The notes under the pieces are model-generated. The model saw only the letters and a list, made by a program, of their open reading frames with translations. It ran no database searches and was not told the DNA's origin. A program made the position numbers and the translations under genes. Source: Branchiostoma belcheri (taxonomy: Eukaryota > Chordata > Leptocardii > Amphioxiformes > Branchiostomatidae). From it: a DNA stretch of 64,000 nucleotides. The DNA is taken from contig NW_017803379.1 of NCBI RefSeq assembly GCF_001625305.1, positions 3,484,404 to 3,548,403 of the forward strand, given 5' to 3'. Shown piece after piece: positions 37,677 through 56,300 of the stretch (positions within the stretch are counted from its first letter, which is position 1; the number at the start of each line of letters is the position of its first letter).

Positions 37677-38651
37677 CCCGGGTGTATAAGTTGTTACAAG
37701 GCCTTACAACAGACGTCCTAAACAACCACGATTTTACTTTCTGGTGATTCAACATAAACACAGAGTCATCATCACCCCTTACCTCACAGTAATCAGCAAT
37801 AAAACTAAAGAATAGTTGTGCAGAAACTGCTGTTTTGGAGATCGCGCTCGCACGGCCTCAGCTCACTGGACAGTAACCGCGGGCGGGCGTGACACGCGGG
37901 CGGAAGTACGCGTTGCTAATGACCCGGAAGTACTCTCCCCATAGATCAAATATCACCACCTGATTACCCAAGAAAAGTCTGAAAATGACCTTCTAGTGAC
38001 TACTCAAGGCAGAGATGGTGATAACATACTGACCACGTTACGATCTTTAAACACTCTCTATAGCTAGCTCCGTATGAGCGGACCTAACAAATAAACCTAG
38101 TCTAGCTATACTATACCCTATTGTATAAGAATCGAACAACGAAAACCATTGGGGTGACCACTCGGGTGGCCTTTTGTCTTTGCTTCCACCGAAAGAATGA
38201 TTTGCTTGGAGGTTATATACTTCCCCAACTGCGCTGGCAAATGAACCCTAATGTGGCCAAACCCACCCTGGTCAATTAATTACTCTCTATCATTCTACTG
38301 TTTTTGAACTCGCGGCGTTGTTAGTCTAGGTTGAGCGGACTATAATGATTACGCACATCAACAACGTCTATAATATATCATCTTTACTGTCAACCAATTG
38401 GTCTGATAAAACAATTTGAATATCAGTTTCACATACATGTATATGTGTATAACAGCCCTGTCTTCACCAGTATGATAATATGCGCAAGCTGGCTAGCGGA
38501 AATTCACGGTATACTTGCAGTTACATTGCGATGCAACTTTGTCAAAAGAATAAAGCATGGAGCTGCTCCATAAGTTCAAGCCTCGAACAGCGGGACAGTT
38601 TGCGTCAGCTGGTAACCTCGAACTTGGCTGATGAGGGTTCAACCAGTTACC

Positions 38652-38817
38652 TAGCCTCTCAACGAGGCTTCAGAAGCAACCGTTGAAAGAGTAGAAATTG
38701 GCCAAATAGACAAAACTGAACAGGGGAGTTGGTCCGCTAAAGGAGTGCACTTGTCGCTAATGTCTGTTTGGTCAATTTCTACTCTTTCCGACCGCTTCTG
38801 AAGCCTTGTAGAGGCTA
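38652..38817. mobile_element. CCGCTAAAGGAG MITE family, copy 4
   Basis: The ends are tagcctctcaacgaggcttc and ttgtagaggcta. The core is ggggagttggtccgctaaag, followed by the inverted gtcaatttctactctttcc. It lies just downstream of the last exon of regucalcin gene C. Confidence 0.8.
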
Positions 38818-38868
38818 ACTATATTTAATTGTTTTTGAACCCGCGTTGTTATCTCTATATAGTCTGGT

Positions 38869-42663
<3,795 letters not shown>

Positions 42664-43023
42664 CCTCAAACCTGGACGGCAGCTTTTCCTTCACCTTCTG
42701 AGCTTCGAAAATGGATTTGTTCTAAAAACCGAGTTACAGACAAGTCTCATATCCGGAGGTGAAAGTCCATGCGTCACTGCGCTGAAAGTTAACGACAACC
42801 CCTGGCCCAATTGCTTCTCGCTGTCATGGGATCTTTTCTCTTTTTGTAACAGGGCATGATTGAGTTGTCAATTATCGATCGTCAAGCTAAGGTCGCAAAG
42901 TCTCATGGAGGTAACTGTTGTCGGGCAAAGGTTTAGGGTAAGGTTTTTAAGACGCGATTCAAGCATTTTGTCGGGCTTTCTTTTTCGCACTGGTATCTTT
43001 TGTTGCCCCAGGCACATGGCCTG

Positions 43024-43175
43024 CCAATTTGATACTGTCTTACCAATTTGATACTGTCTTACCAATTTGATACTGTCTTACCAATTTGATACTGTCTTAC
43101 CAATTTGATACTGTCTTACCAATTTGATACTGTCTTACCAATTTGATACTGTCTTACCAATTTGATACTGTCTTG
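43024..43175 (+). repeat. Eight-copy 19-bp tandem array
   Basis: The unit ccaatttgatactgtctta repeats exactly with starts at 43024, 43043, 43062, 43081, 43100, 43119, 43138 and 43157. There are no spacers, so it is a minisatellite and not a CRISPR array. The unit equals the sub-terminal 'gccaatttgatactgtcttgcag' box of the TACTCTCC family. Confidence 0.95.
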
Positions 43176-43452
43176 CAGATACCGATCTATACTATACTTG
43201 CCTATATCAGGAATAACCAACGTGCGGTTAACTTGCGGTGCCTTTATGCAGTAATTAAGCTGATAGCTGTAAATAAGAAAGACATATTTTTGCTAACACA
43301 CAAACGTTACAATCTGGTTAATCGTTGATTTACATCCTTCCTTGTGACATTTTCTGGTCCCACCCTTGCGCTTGTCAACAGCGGCATTGTATGGGCACGC
43401 TTCGGCCGCCCAGGTGGCCAAACAATGGGCTTGGGTATTTGACCGAGAGAAT

Positions 43453-43644
43453 TACTCTCCAAGCAGAGGTTTGGGTTTTGGGGGTATTTTTAGCATGTTT
43501 TTAGGCTTTTTTATCGGGGTTTCTCTTTTGCACTGAATTTTTTTGGTGGGGAAAAAAAATTCAGTGCAAAAGAGAAACCCCGATAAAAAAGCCTAAAAAC
43601 ACGCTAAAAATACCCCCAAAACCCAAACCTCTGCTTGGAGAGTA
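43453..43644. mobile_element. Near-perfect 192-bp palindromic member of the TACTCTCC family
   Basis: The left arm begins tactctccaagcagaggttt and the right arm ends cctctgcttggagagta. The arms are about 93 bp with a single visible mismatch (gcatg against gcgtg), and the loop is only a few bases around ttggtgggg. It is a foldback dimer of the left half of the family. Confidence 0.9.
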
Positions 43645-43907
43645 CGAGAGAATATGGTCATTGAACCTATACGGCAGCCTGAGATCATATTCTTGGTTTT
43701 CTTTCGCACGAGTAGAGTACTTGAAAATAAATGGAAATGGACGTTTGTCGACGTTTCTTTTGGTCTACAATGTATTTGGTCTATTTTCTCTTTGACGACA
43801 CAATAGAAAAATCGTGACGGTCAACAGAGTGATATCGATTTTCTATGATAATTCTAGTTATGTTTACCGAAGGAAAACATCTCTCCCTCTTCTTCTCCAA
43901 ACAAATA

Positions 43908-43920
43908 AGGTCAATGACCT
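43908..43920. promoter_or_regulatory. Perfect AGGTCA inverted repeat (IR-1), copy in a dispersed repeat
   Basis: The 13-mer AGGTCAATGACCT is an inverted repeat of the nuclear-receptor half-site with one spacer base. An identical 13-mer is at 61754-61766 inside a matching repeat. Whether any receptor binds here is unknown. Confidence 0.5.
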
Positions 43921-44191
43921 GAACCAGACGTTTCTCACCATGGTAACTAGTGTAGGATTATATCATGTTGCAATTCTATAGCAGGAGGGATTTAGACTGC
44001 TGTCACCATGACCATATACATGAATGTGTTTGAGTAAGAATTACTAGTAACAGAGCAAACCATATGCGAAGGTAAACATATGCATTTGCTTTACAAATGT
44101 TACCACCTTTCTAGTTATCAATTGTGATAATCCAGTTAACAGTTGTAAGAACTTTGTAGTCAGTTCTCCGAAGAACCGTGCTCTTTCGATC

Positions 44192-44662
44192 TCAACCCTT
44201 GTAGCACAACCCCGGCGTGCCTTTGGCGCCCAGTCCTGTCACCTGGAACACGCAGCCAGACAGAGGCTTCTGCCGGAGCTCCTCAGCTGTCAGACCGACA
44301 CTCGCGGCTGTGACGTACAGGGTGTCGAGGTTTGGACCACCGAAACAACAGGACGTGGTTTGGTCAGCGGGGATCTTAACGGAACGAAGATGTGTGCCTA
44401 AGAAAAAAAAGACAGAGGTTAACCTCACGGCATTGCTAAGATGTTGGACGAGTGAATGGCAATGCTATAACTCTATTTTGTACAAAATATTTCTATGTAA
44501 TTTTGCATTCAAACGTGGAATTTTGACAAAGTTGCATTGCGATGTAAACTGCAACGGATGAAATACATTGTAGCAAGGAGCTAAACGCTAAAAGCAAAAC
44601 TAAAAGCACGTTGAATTTTGAGGAGCAAGCAACAACAAGAGCGACAGAAAGTAAGAAAGATA

Positions 44663-44701
<39 letters not shown>

Positions 44702-46750
44702 CAGTTGTTAGTTTGCATTGATGATTTGTTATAATTAGCATCGTGATAATGTAATTTTCTAACCTGTCTCTGGGTCCACTTGCAGTACCTGGCCTGTGCC
44801 AAACATGGCTACCCACAGTTTCCCATCAGTGTCGATACACATGCCGTCAGGCACACCGTCTGTGCTCTCGTCAAAACTCACCACCTTACGACGGTTTGCT
44901 GCAAAGACAGGGTGAATGAGAACATCGAGTCGTAGCCTCCTGCGCAGACTTTTGAAGCAGCGGCATAACTCCATCTCACCAAGAAGCTTTTAGATTTAAC
45001 CTGGCTCTCACGCAATTGAGAACTTTATAGCCTGTTTAAAAAAAATCGCGTATCAGCCCCCGTCCCCCCAAAAAAAGATCGACGACGACGCTCCAAGAAA
45101 AGGATGCAGTCGTATGAACAAAAGAACATGGAAAAAAAATTCCCGACGTTTTACAGTTATACAATACACACAATTGAATCTCAATGAGGTATCGAATGTA
45201 CATACCCAGGTTTCCGGTGGGCAAGTCAAAGTCGAAGGCATCCACACTGTAGCGGAGTGAGTCTATGTAGTACATGGTGGAGTTGTCAGATGTCCAGGCC
45301 AGACCGTTAGAGATGTCGGCTTCATTAAATGCCTCAAAAATGGCAAAGGATGTTTTAAAGCAATTTTAGAGATGTTTTAAAGCAATTTTAGAATATATTG
45401 TCAGAAAATGCGACAACATGAAGTAACACGGAAAATTTAACAAGGCTATTGTCTCAGACTGTGACTCACTCACTCACTCACACTCACTCTCACTCACTCA
45501 CTCACTCACTCACTCACTCACTCACTCACTCACTCACTCACTCACTCACTCACTCACTCACTCACTCACTCACTCACTCACTCACTCACTCATTCATTCT
45601 TTCGAATTCACTCACTCATTCTCCTGCACATAGTTTGTAGAGATGACTAAGTGTTTCAAAGTGTCTATTTATTTGACAGGAGACGCAAATTGTTGTAATA
45701 GCTTATTTCCACCGCCACTGTGCTCACAACTGGATATGCTTTATCAGAGGAGAGAGAAGACCTCAAGCATAGGGTCAGCCTTACCTTTGTAACTGTTTGA
45801 TCGGAGTGAAGGCAGTATAAGGACCCGGCGTTGCGTTCGACTTGAGTAGGAACAGGTTCGGGACCCATCGTGCCTGAAAACAGTGTCATCCTCATATCAC
45901 TTTTGTTCGACGATTGGTCGACGAGGCTTGGTCTGATCATATAAGGAATATCGAATCATGTGAATATGTATTGCTACATTTTCAACCTTTTACCGTCCTC
46001 TTACCAGCCCAAAACCTGCCGGCAGCATCACACTTCCCATCGTTGAACCGGTTCAAAGGCCTGTCCTGGTCCACCGTTGCAACAGTGGTCAGCTGTCTGG
46101 TCTCGAAGTCTAGGAAGGAAAAGTCGGTCCCAGCAGCGACCACTACTCCACCCGATTCCCTTGGGACCACAGCACCTACCATACAGTCTGGAACAATAAC
46201 ATTGCATGGATTGTAGATTTGATCAGCGAGAATTATAATAGAAATCAGCTATGAGACCACCATTATTCCATCCACTATGCGTGTGTCTAGGTCCAATCTC
46301 CCTACACGACTCCAACGAGTCTGTGTATTTGTTAAGTCTCATGTTCGGGAGTATTAGGTGTTATACGGAAATGACCATGATCTATGATTAAGAGCAATCT
46401 TTGAAAGTCTTCGCGCTTGAGGCGTTGCCAAAATCTAGTTCCGACCTTTAACCTGTTTAATAACAGTTGGTCTAAATGTATGACTGTAGGAAATGTGGTT
46501 ACACGTTTCGTGATGTCACTCATGTCATCTGTGTCATCGAAAATGCATAACTGTAATAAATATATTGTATATATATTACACGTTTTGTGATCTCACCCAT
46601 GTCAACTGTGTCTTTCTGTCCGGTGACCGGGTTCCAGCGATGGACCTTTTTTCCGTCGATGTCAACATACAGCAGAGATCCCGTACGGTGGTCCCAGTGA
46701 GGACCCTCTGGACACAGCCCAGGCTTGTCTATAACCACTGACACTTCCAT
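44192..46750 (-). CDS. RGN: Regucalcin / SMP-30 family protein, gene B of a tandem triplet
   Basis: Six exons on the minus strand: 46597-46750, 46005-46187, 45785-45873, 45206-45332, 44764-44898 and 44192-44397. They total 894 nt, or 297 residues. It starts MEVSVVIDKPGLCPEGPHWD, followed by LLYVDIDGKKVHRWNPVTG. The metal ligands are Glu of PEGPHWD, Asn of SNGLAW and Asp of VPDGMCID; RFNDGKCDAAGRFWAG and TTSCCFGGPNLD are also present. Intron phases equal those of genes A and C, which proves tandem duplication. Exons 2 and 4 are far closer to gene A than exon 1 is. Role as for gene C; the family-level function is inferred. A (CACT)n array lies in intron 3. Confidence 0.92.
44655..44701. repeat. 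(AAAG)n microsatellite
   Basis: About ten aaag units lie in the last intron of regucalcin gene B, downstream of the exon 44764-44898 donor. Frames of FFLSFFLS on the other strand are artefacts. Confidence 0.9.
45463..45625. repeat. (ACTC)n microsatellite
   Basis: About 40 units of cact lie in intron 3 of regucalcin gene B between exons 45206-45332 and 45785-45873. The LTHS-repeat frame across it is not a gene. Confidence 0.95.
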
Positions 46751-47949
46751 ACAGTGTGCTATGTAGAGTGTGCCAGTGTTGGAAGACTGATCATAAAGTA
46801 TTTGCTGCAGTTACCTGTAGGTCTGACCTTTGTGTAATGTGTACTCTGTAATTGCCCTCACAAAACTTGACCAGTCCAGGGAAAGTGCAAAGTCCATAAC
46901 AAGACCAGTGTAGAGTCAGGAATTCACGTACAGGCTGCTGTTAATGCACAATACTCCTGAAACATCGCCGGCGCCCCACGTGAGTGGGTGACGTTTTTGT
47001 ATCTGACTTGAATTAGACCAAGTCCAATTTTAGATCATGTGTCAGAATTGGCGTCCGTTTGTAGACTAAGAGACATGAAGTTTTTGCTCAAAAGCTATTG
47101 CCAACTGTGTTCTAATTATGTAAAATTGGCCGCATATAGTACTATTCTTTATCTTCATGAATTGATCCGCCAATTCGTTCTACTTTGCCCAAACAACACC
47201 TTCAGTACAAGTAGCTATTCCTGCACAGATGTATAAACCAGAGAGAAACGCTTCAAGGTAAGATATTTTTATTGCAGCAATGGAAGTCATTCAAAAGACG
47301 ATTAACAAGCAATACTGGCAAGTTTGTTGTGGAAGCAACAAGTGGGGCCTAGATGCCTTCCACATGCACACTTTATGTTCATTTTTCTTAAACAGCTTAT
47401 ATTATGATACCATGTATGTTTGTTGTGTATCAAGCAATGTTGATATCTATTTCAATACATCTGCCTATATAATTTGGTAGAACATTTTTTACAATACAAA
47501 GTTAAACATTCTTATAATTAACTGTTTCAATACGGTACAAAAACCACCTGCCATGTATCAGTATTTCTGCACAGAAGTCTGCATGAATCAAATTAAAGTA
47601 TCTTGAGTTACAAACACTGAAGGGATATGGCTTCACTTGTCTGATTGCTTTTGGCAAGAAATTCAACAACACTTTGTGGACATTCTTATATAGAGACATA
47701 GCAACAATTGTGATCATTTTTAATCCTTTCTTGAAGAGATCTACCTGCTACCACCAAGCCTCTACCTCTACTTTCAATTTGACAGAGAACATACCAAGGG
47801 AGTTGGTCTGCTATAAAAGGGAGTGTCCTACTGTACTCCTTTAGCAGACTAACTCCCCATGCATGTTATCTGTTTATTTGGCTGATTTCTACTCTTTCCA
47901 GCCACTTACAAAGCCTAGTAGAGCTCAGGCCTGAGCTGCCACAATGGGT
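46751..47949. other. Spacer between regucalcin genes B and A
   Basis: It contains the upstream region of gene B, the 3' flank of gene A and a MITE copy at 47749-47925. No coding sequence is seen. Confidence 0.45.
47749..47925. mobile_element. CCGCTAAAGGAG MITE family, copy 6
   Basis: The left end is taccaccaagcctctacc. The core has gggagttggtctgctataaa and the inverted cctttagcagactaactcc, and the right end is aagcctagtagagct. It ends about 25 bp below the stop codon of regucalcin A. Confidence 0.75.
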
Positions 47950-50334
<2,385 letters not shown>

Positions 50335-53314
50335 GGCGCTGGGCTGTGGGGTAAGCAAGAAAAGGAGGTTAAGCAAGAAAAGGAGGTTAAAGAAGGGAAG
50401 GACTTTTGTTTTTGACCTACTTGGAATTAGTCAACTAGTCTTAAAAACCCGGCCCGAGAGAACCAAGGACATTGAGAGAACATTAACCAACCTGATCCAA
50501 GACGTGAAATCACCTAGAGGGCCCTAGAGTCCAGTAGAGACCACGTCTAGCGACTAGCGAGGTATTAAATAGACATTGAACAGGAACAACAACAACGGAG
50601 TCAGTATGTTAACGGCTTGAGAGACCGAAATAGGGAAGTGGGCGGTACCCCTGTTGACAACACCGTGACCTTTGTACAGTTTGCACACTGATTAGTCCCT
50701 GACATGATTCATTGTGTGAGCTCGAGCTACTCGTCCCCCGGATTCCGTGCCAAGGCTACTTGTTTGGGGATTTCTTCAAACCTGTGATTGAAATCAATCG
50801 ATTGAAAGCGTTCTTTGTATTTATAAGAATGTGGCAAAGGAAAGCATGATCAATATTTGTTATGGAAATCTGATTAACAATAGTACTCATTCCCGAAGCA
50901 TTCATCCATGATTCCCCTTGCAACTGCCGCAAATCTAACATCTCACCTGTAAAAAAGTAAAGACTGTCACCTTTTCCTGACTGAAAACAAGAGAAACACT
51001 TCGGGTCACTTTCAAGCTAACTAGATAAGGAAAGGACCAATGCTATGCAATAATTGCCTGCACTGTACTCACAGTGACTTCTGCAGAGTATCTTGCCAGG
51101 CAGAACGTACAACTGGAGAGTTCGGAAAGATCAGAGTTCAGTGTTTCAAAGGGTCCAATCAAATGACAGTCACGAGGCTGCAAAGGTCTACCGTACGCGG
51201 CGGTCAAAAATCATTCAGATAAAACGCATAAGCCACCAGCAGTCCTCCCAGCAGACTACTAGTATGTCACCAACGATCGACGATCACTTACCTTTAAAAG
51301 CAAGGAAAAGAAGTTCTTCTCAGGTGTAGTTTGCCAAGTGGTTGGTTTAAAGAAGTTTAGAGGCCTTGTGATTTTGGAGCGATAGGCAGGGCTCCCAACA
51401 AGTGAGGAAATGAGCAGGGAAAGGGTTGGAAACAGTTGTCAAATGTCCCGAACAGACGTTGGTAGCTTTCCTAGGCCTGGTTCGACAAGATTTTCGAGTC
51501 TATTGCCCTGGGAGTTTGGCATGTAACTAGTTACCCAATTTAGTAATTGCAAATCCTTTCACCAGCCGAAATTAAGTGAACGCAATCTTTGAATCGTCTT
51601 GTTGTACGCGTATGTTTTGCTTTAGCTCTTTCGGGATGGAAGACGATGCTATAGCGCTACAGGAAATTTTAACTGACCAAGGGCACCGTGCCAATACTTT
51701 TCGCAATGAAATATATTCACAGAGGAATACAAAATGTACATTTGGTTGGCATGGCTAAAGGGACACTGCCTTGAAGGACATTTCTGACAGAGGGCGCTGC
51801 TAAAGTCACATGCTTCTATCCAGCCAATCAACGTTAATCTTCTCCTCCCGCCATTTTGCCGCTTCACCAAAGACGCATACGCTAGAACAAAATAGTGACA
51901 CATTGATATCACCATATCTTTCACAATCTTGGACTTACAAATACAAAAATATTTCCAAAGCTCAAAGTGACATGAAAAGAGTATACAAACTCAGTAAGTG
52001 TAAATGGTATCACCAACAGAGGCATCGAAATACAGGAGATATCCATCCACGAATATAGTGTGATGAGGCTGCACCGAAACGCAGTGTCCATCACCGTGAT
52101 GGGGGAGGGCAGGTAAGACGTCCTGCAAGACATTCAACTACCTGCTCCAGTTTTATAACGTCTTGGGAGGCGAAGACACGGCCCAAGGTAGGTAGAAATG
52201 TTCTTAAGGGTTCTATTTTCAGGTTGATACCACAGCAGCGTCCCGCGTCGCCTTGCAATAATGCATAAACTGTTAGGAGGCGGTCTAGCCGAATTACAAA
52301 ACTTCCAGCGCGCGCAGCTAGCAGCTCATAATTTTAGCAGGTGTCTTTTACCTTTTTTGACTGATAAAAACACGTGTTAATCGCTTAAGATTGGTCTTAT
52401 AACATAATTCTTGGAAATGACATAATGCTCATGATTTAGTGAAGGAAGTGCGTGTGTTTGCAGTGATTGTTTGCCAAAAGAAACGGTCGCGTTTCGCATT
52501 TTTGCGGCAGACATTTTCGTCTGAGGGAAAACAAATCGTCCCACGATGTCATGAATAATTTATCTCCGCTGCACCAGTTGTGCGTTGCCTAGCAACAGAA
52601 TTCCGCAAGATTTTGCAAATTCACAACACTAGGAAGTAAACCTGAGGAAAATTATATACGATGAGACTGGCATTTGTTAGCAGTTTTCCAACTAACCTGT
52701 GTAACAGTGGACCCTCGTTTGCTGGTCGTCTGTCACGGTGTAATAGTAATAGTGGTATGTGTTTGGGTGGGCGGAGTTTCTTTTACATGGGCTGACCTTC
52801 GGAAATTGTTATGCTAAAAATCAGACAATTTTGGCGGAGAAATGTTTTGTCTTCCAATCCTTTGCCACAGCTTTTGTGTAACTCCCAGGCCCAGTGTTAT
52901 GTGTATTCAAATAACTTTCATCATGGGTTTTGGTACTACTACTAGTAACTGCTTATTCAACATTACATACTTGGCAAGACTATATATACAACATGGCAGG
53001 AATGCCTACAGCTTCAAGGTGTCAGGGGACTGTCAAACAGGGGATATTTTGACTGGGAAAGTTTTTAAGTGTTTTCAAAATTTTGCCAAGTGAATCATTG
53101 TGAATGTCTTATATCAAGAGGTGATTAAAAAAAAAAGAGTAATATTTGACCAGTTCCCATAGTTTTATAGATACTCCCGTTCAATATATAGATTCAGACA
53201 TCATATTTTCACTGGCCCGTGTTTGGGTCACTTACCTTGTGTTTTGGATATTTTCCTTGTGTCCATGCTGAAATTTTTGCCATGGTTCTTCACACTTACA
53301 GACACAGTTAGAAA
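50335..53314. promoter_or_regulatory. Divergent upstream region of regucalcin A and PCM1
   Basis: The region separates the minus-strand regucalcin A start from the plus-strand PCM1 exons. It should contain the 5'-UTR exon of regucalcin A and the PCM1 promoter with early exons. A short open frame near 52064-52112 ends at a good donor (gggcag|gtaaga) and could be an early exon of an unrecognised transcript, but nothing confirms it. An X-box lies at 52584-52596. Confidence 0.35.
52584..52596. promoter_or_regulatory. X-box-like RFX site upstream of PCM1
   Basis: GTTGCCTAGCAAC is a symmetrical match to the RFX X-box pattern (GTTGCC then AGCAAC, with one base between). RFX factors drive ciliary and centriolar genes in animals, and PCM1 is a centriolar satellite protein. 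It lies about 730 bp upstream of the first PCM1 exon seen. Function here is inferred. Confidence 0.5.
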
Positions 53315-56300
53315 ATGGCTGGAAAAAGCAGACAGCTGATCAGCCAGTCGTTTACAGAAGGGCCATCTCTCCCGGACAGACGGCCGGCGAGGCACAACCT
53401 CAGCGACAGCGACATGCTCAGTCTCAGCGCTGCCATGATGGACAGCAGACCAAACAACCTGGTACGGAACCTTCTCACCGTGTAATCTTAATTGTAGATG
53501 GTCAGTAGGTCCCGACAGGGGTAATGAGACCGGTCCTTGGTTGTGTCTGTACGGCAGTAACAGCTAGTTCCTTACCTATTACAAAATGTACCTAAGTTCC
53601 AAAGTATTGTAAATTGTGAAATGTTAATGACAATGACAATGGTGATTTTATTGTCAAAGTTTTCTCAGTTCCTCTTACTGCAAAATCGTAACCCTGCTAT
53701 TATGTGGATTATGTGGCTAATCATGGATTTCAAACATAATGAAAACCTCAGTTCTCTTCCCCCATATGATGAATTAAAACCACTGCAAAAGTGAATGCAA
53801 TTTACTGTATGAAGTTGTCAGACTTGAATCAATTTTACATGCATAGCAATATTTGGCATTGCCTTAGCACAGTTCTATCTCTGGCATTGCCTTAGCACAG
53901 TTCTATCTCAGTAGAATTGGGTTGAGTCAACAATTGATAATGTGTTCCTGTGTTCCTCCTATTGACAAAAAGTAATGGATGCTACTTGAAACATCTGACA
54001 ATCTACTACCGTAGTATCTAGTTTCTTGAGTAACAGTAAGTTGTCCTCTTATCGGTTTGAAAATGTGACATTTCCAGCATTTTCTTTCTAGCCTTTCTCA
54101 ACTGTCGATGCTTTCTCACAGTTTCCATGGGAGCTGTGCCCAGACAGTCTAAGGCTGTGAACCAGCCCAGTATGAACAATGACAGGCGGATGATGGGCAG
54201 GTACCCGAGCGGCCCTTCTCTAGTGGAGAGCCTGTACGGACAGGCTGGGATCAGGCCTGGTGTGAGCCCCCGGTCTGCATCCGCACCCTTAACTATGGTA
54301 GGTTACAATTATAATATATACAAGTACATCTGAGTCAATTATTTCAATCTTACACACCTCTCATGAAGTACCAACTAAATTACAAGGCAGGGATAGGGCT
54401 GGAAAATGTATTTTGTGGTTTTCTTATCATATACCAGTTGTGAGGACTGGTATGAAGCAAACAGCACTGGAAACATGCACCCATGCATTTTTATGAGAAT
54501 ATATGATTGTAATTTCCTTACCTTTTATTTTGAAATTATAGATTTTTTAGTTCTGCAGAAATATGTAGTAAGGCAATTTCTTTCCTTTGTAACCTGTAGG
54601 ACAACCAACTGAACGTGGGAGTGCGAACTACAGTGGGCGCCAACAACACTCTAGCCAACAACGAACGGTCTGCCACGATGCAGGTGAAACCTTCGCACCA
54701 GGGCGCTCGTGTCAACCAACTCTCGCTGCCCACAGAGCCGCGTGTGAGCGCTACAGCATCAGCTGCCAGAAGAGAGGAAGCCTCGTCTGTGGAATCATTA
54801 GAGGTTAGTATATAGTCAATTCATAGTTTAATACTATCATGTATTCTCTGTTATATATTGCAAAGATGACATAGTGTATGTCCTAGATGTCCTCAGCCAT
54901 GCAATATCAAGTAGTAACGTTTTATAAGCGTTTTTACAATCACCTGCCAACAGTACACATTATCTGTATCTGTACACAGTACCATTACGTTTTTTGATTT
55001 TAGAAACTGAATTCATGGCTCCCTTGGTTATAGATCTATATTTTATCAGTAAATGGCAGACTAGCCCTAAAGCTGTTATCCCATTTCCTGGTAACCTTGA
55101 ATCAATGATCGACACACATGACCCTGCAGTACAGACGTTTATTTGATTTCCTTCTACTGGTTACCACTTAGCATGGGTACCCCCGAGACGTAATGGCTTC
55201 TAAGGCCAATATTGCTGTTCCAAATTGAATCACTCTCCCTTATCGGATTTCCTCCCGCAGCCTGATACCAGTCAGATCATTGGGCGGCTGATGCAGATAC
55301 GGGTGAGTGTGTGGTGCTCTTATGTCTGGATCCTAGATATTTGCATAATTCTACCATTTCAGACAGTTTCTAGTGTATTTGAATCCCTAGATGTAAGCTG
55401 CATAGGTCTACCATCTCAAACAGTATAGTTTCTATTGTGTTTGTGGAAATTCGTAGCAGTATTTATTGATTAAATGTGTGGGTTTCTATATACTATAGTG
55501 TGGAAAGATACTTTTAGTTTTGAAACAAGAGAATATTTGCCTGTATAATGCTGTCTTAGTTGCTGTCACAATGTTATAAGACAATAATGGATGGTCCAGC
55601 TTGATAACTTGTTGTATAGTCCAGGTTTTTATCTCAGTCCAAATTTGAGGTGACAGGTTTTAATGGGTTGATGTTTGTTTATTATATACAGGACTACCTG
55701 AAGCAGGCTAAAGGCATGCTGAGCCAGATCGAGAACTCTGCTGGGACGGTAGGCAGTTTGTTTGTTTTACCAGTACCTCTAAGGAAACTGCTTAATAAGT
55801 CAACTATTACATGTAGTCTACTGGGAATCAATGACATGTTGTCTGGAATTTATACTGTTTTGTCCGATTCTTAGTAATAGTGATATGGTCATGATATTCG
55901 AAGTTATGAATGTCTGGATGTCAATGGATGTCAATGTTTTCCTGTGAGAAAGCTTGAGTAAGAAAAGTTGCGTGTGGAAGTAAAAATCCATATGAAAGGT
56001 AAACATGAATGAAACTATGAAATATGCAGCTTGTCTAATGTAGAAAAGTTGCAACAAAATTATCTGCATTTATCAATGTCTATTATTGAACTGTATGCAG
56101 ATTTTTATTCGACTGCATCAAGTTAAAATCAATATGCGAATGTATGTCATTTTCAAAAATCCATGTGCGAATGTATGTCATTTTGTTTTTTAGAGCTCGA
56201 ATCGTGACCAGAGAGACAAACTCCAGGAGCTGGTTGGACAGTTAGAGGAACAGGAGAAGGGCTATCTGGGTCTTCTGCAGAGAATACTGGTAAATTCCTC

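Larger units (their letters stand above)
36526..38868. other. Repeat-rich intergenic region before the regucalcin cluster
   Basis: It holds the second 660-bp foldback transposon at 37017-37676 and a MITE at 38652-38817. GC-rich sequence at about 37840-37940 (cgggcgggcgtgacacgcgg) could be a promoter, possibly of the zinc-finger gene. No coding region is seen. Confidence 0.45.
42664..44191. other. Spacer between regucalcin genes C and B
   Basis: This must contain the promoter of gene C and the 3' UTR of gene B. It also holds the 19-bp tandem array, the perfect foldback at 43453-43644 and a repeat with an AGGTCA inverted repeat near 43908. No coding sequence is seen. Confidence 0.5.

Noticed and set aside
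43024-43175. CRISPR-like regular repeat array
   Set aside because: The units are directly adjacent with no spacers, and the genome is eukaryotic.
45449-45640. Open frame of LTHS repeats
   Set aside because: Translation of a (ACTC)n microsatellite inside a regucalcin intron.
52064-52112. Short exon-like frame ending at a good splice donor
   Set aside because: Too short to assign; no downstream partner exon identified.
53302-53461. Alternative frame of the first PCM1 exon (starting TQLENGWKK)
   Set aside because: Although its phase would join the next exon, it is Gln/Arg-rich and its codon third positions look unlike coding sequence. The ATG frame with Ser/Asp content fits better.
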